NCBI GenBank assembly: GCA_028711575.1
Contig: JAQTSA010000006.1
Coordinates: forward strand, 1-34,539
DNA: 34,539 bases
From: Candidatus Omnitrophota bacterium
Lineage (GTDB): Bacteria; Omnitrophota; Gorgyraeia; Duberdicusellales; 4484-171
Direction of reading: 5' to 3'
Shown: one piece after another, positions 34,471 to 34,539 of the stretch
How the letters are laid out: every line of letters starts with the position of its first letter
Numbering within the stretch: the first letter of the stretch is position 1
Program-made: the position numbers and the translations under genes
Notes under the pieces: model-generated
What the model saw: the letters and a program-made list of their open reading frames with translations, nothing else
Told to the model about the DNA's origin: nothing
Database searches by the model: none

Positions 34471-34539
34471 GGCCTCTGTTAAGACTAGTTCTTCAGAAGC
34501 TTTCTGGGTTTTTAAACGAGTCTTATTTGACAACCAATT
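34468..34539 (-). CDS. C-terminal end of an unidentified, possibly transposase, gene (partial)
   Basis: A minus-strand frame is open from the window edge to TAA at 34468-34470, giving the last 23 residues of a protein: basic in the first half, then Ala-Ser-Glu-Glu-Leu-Val-Leu-Thr-Glu-Ala. The stop lies at the inner edge of the repeat pair that looks like an insertion-sequence end, which suggests a transposition protein. The fragment is too short to assign a family. Confidence 0.35.
   Translation of the reverse strand, partial: NWLSNKTRLKTQKASEELVLTEA

Overview
The window is almost entirely one giant information-processing gene cluster of a bacterium, read on the minus strand from about 31.9 kb down to 62. 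It joins in a single direction what Escherichia coli keeps as separate operons: rpmG, secE-nusG, rplKAJL-rpoBC, str (rpsL-rpsG-fusA-tuf), S10 (rpsJ to rpsQ), spc (rplN to secY), then adk-map-infA-rpmJ, alpha (rpsM-rpsK-rpsD-rpoA-rplQ), and finally an aspartate-type aminotransferase. Gene order, 4-nt ATGA overlaps and short gaps indicate translational coupling and long polycistronic transcripts. I found no convincing Rho-independent terminator inside the cluster. There is one well-formed internal promoter (rpsS-rplV gap) and one strong RNA hairpin (tuf-rpsJ gap). rpmD (L30) is missing from its usual place between rpsE and rplO.

The organism is a bacterium with AT-rich DNA. It uses the zinc-binding (Cys-containing) forms of S4, S14, L24 and L36, a zinc-lid adenylate kinase and a type Z S14. 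It has a lipoprotein with a canonical lipobox. The overall style resembles uncultivated lineages such as Omnitrophota or other PVC/Elusimicrobia-like groups. That is only an impression and needs a marker-protein tree, for which this window is ideal.

Region by region: 62-1216 aminotransferase; 1226-4285 alpha operon; 4337-7428 rpmJ-infA-map-adk-secY; 7481-11229 spc; 11226-16593 S10; 16673-20967 str; 20994-28395 rpoC and rpoB; 28512-30588 L12, L10, L1, L11; 30621-31354 NusG and SecE; 31393-31877 tRNA-Trp, L33 and tRNA-Thr behind a consensus-like promoter. From 32 kb the character changes to accessory sequence: a divergent plus-strand endonuclease/exonuclease/phosphatase lipoprotein, a convergent unrecognised His-rich membrane protein, a 405-bp gene-free stretch packed with short tandem repeats of different periods (7, 10, about 22 and 8 bp), a small two-helix membrane protein, an initiator tRNA between its own promoter and a strong terminator, and what looks like the end of an insertion sequence running off the right edge.

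The core genes together make the transcription-translation-secretion machinery. Most interesting departures from the textbook are an acidic insertion of about 70 residues in L3, a four-cysteine loop in EF-Tu, a 62-residue basic tail on L17, a perfect 16-bp hairpin (with G-U wobbles only in RNA of the coding strand) before rpsJ, loss of the L10 leader position, a TTG start for rpoB, an A29-U41 initiator tRNA, and the repeat patchwork at 33.65-33.91 kb. I saw no clear new defence or biosynthetic system.
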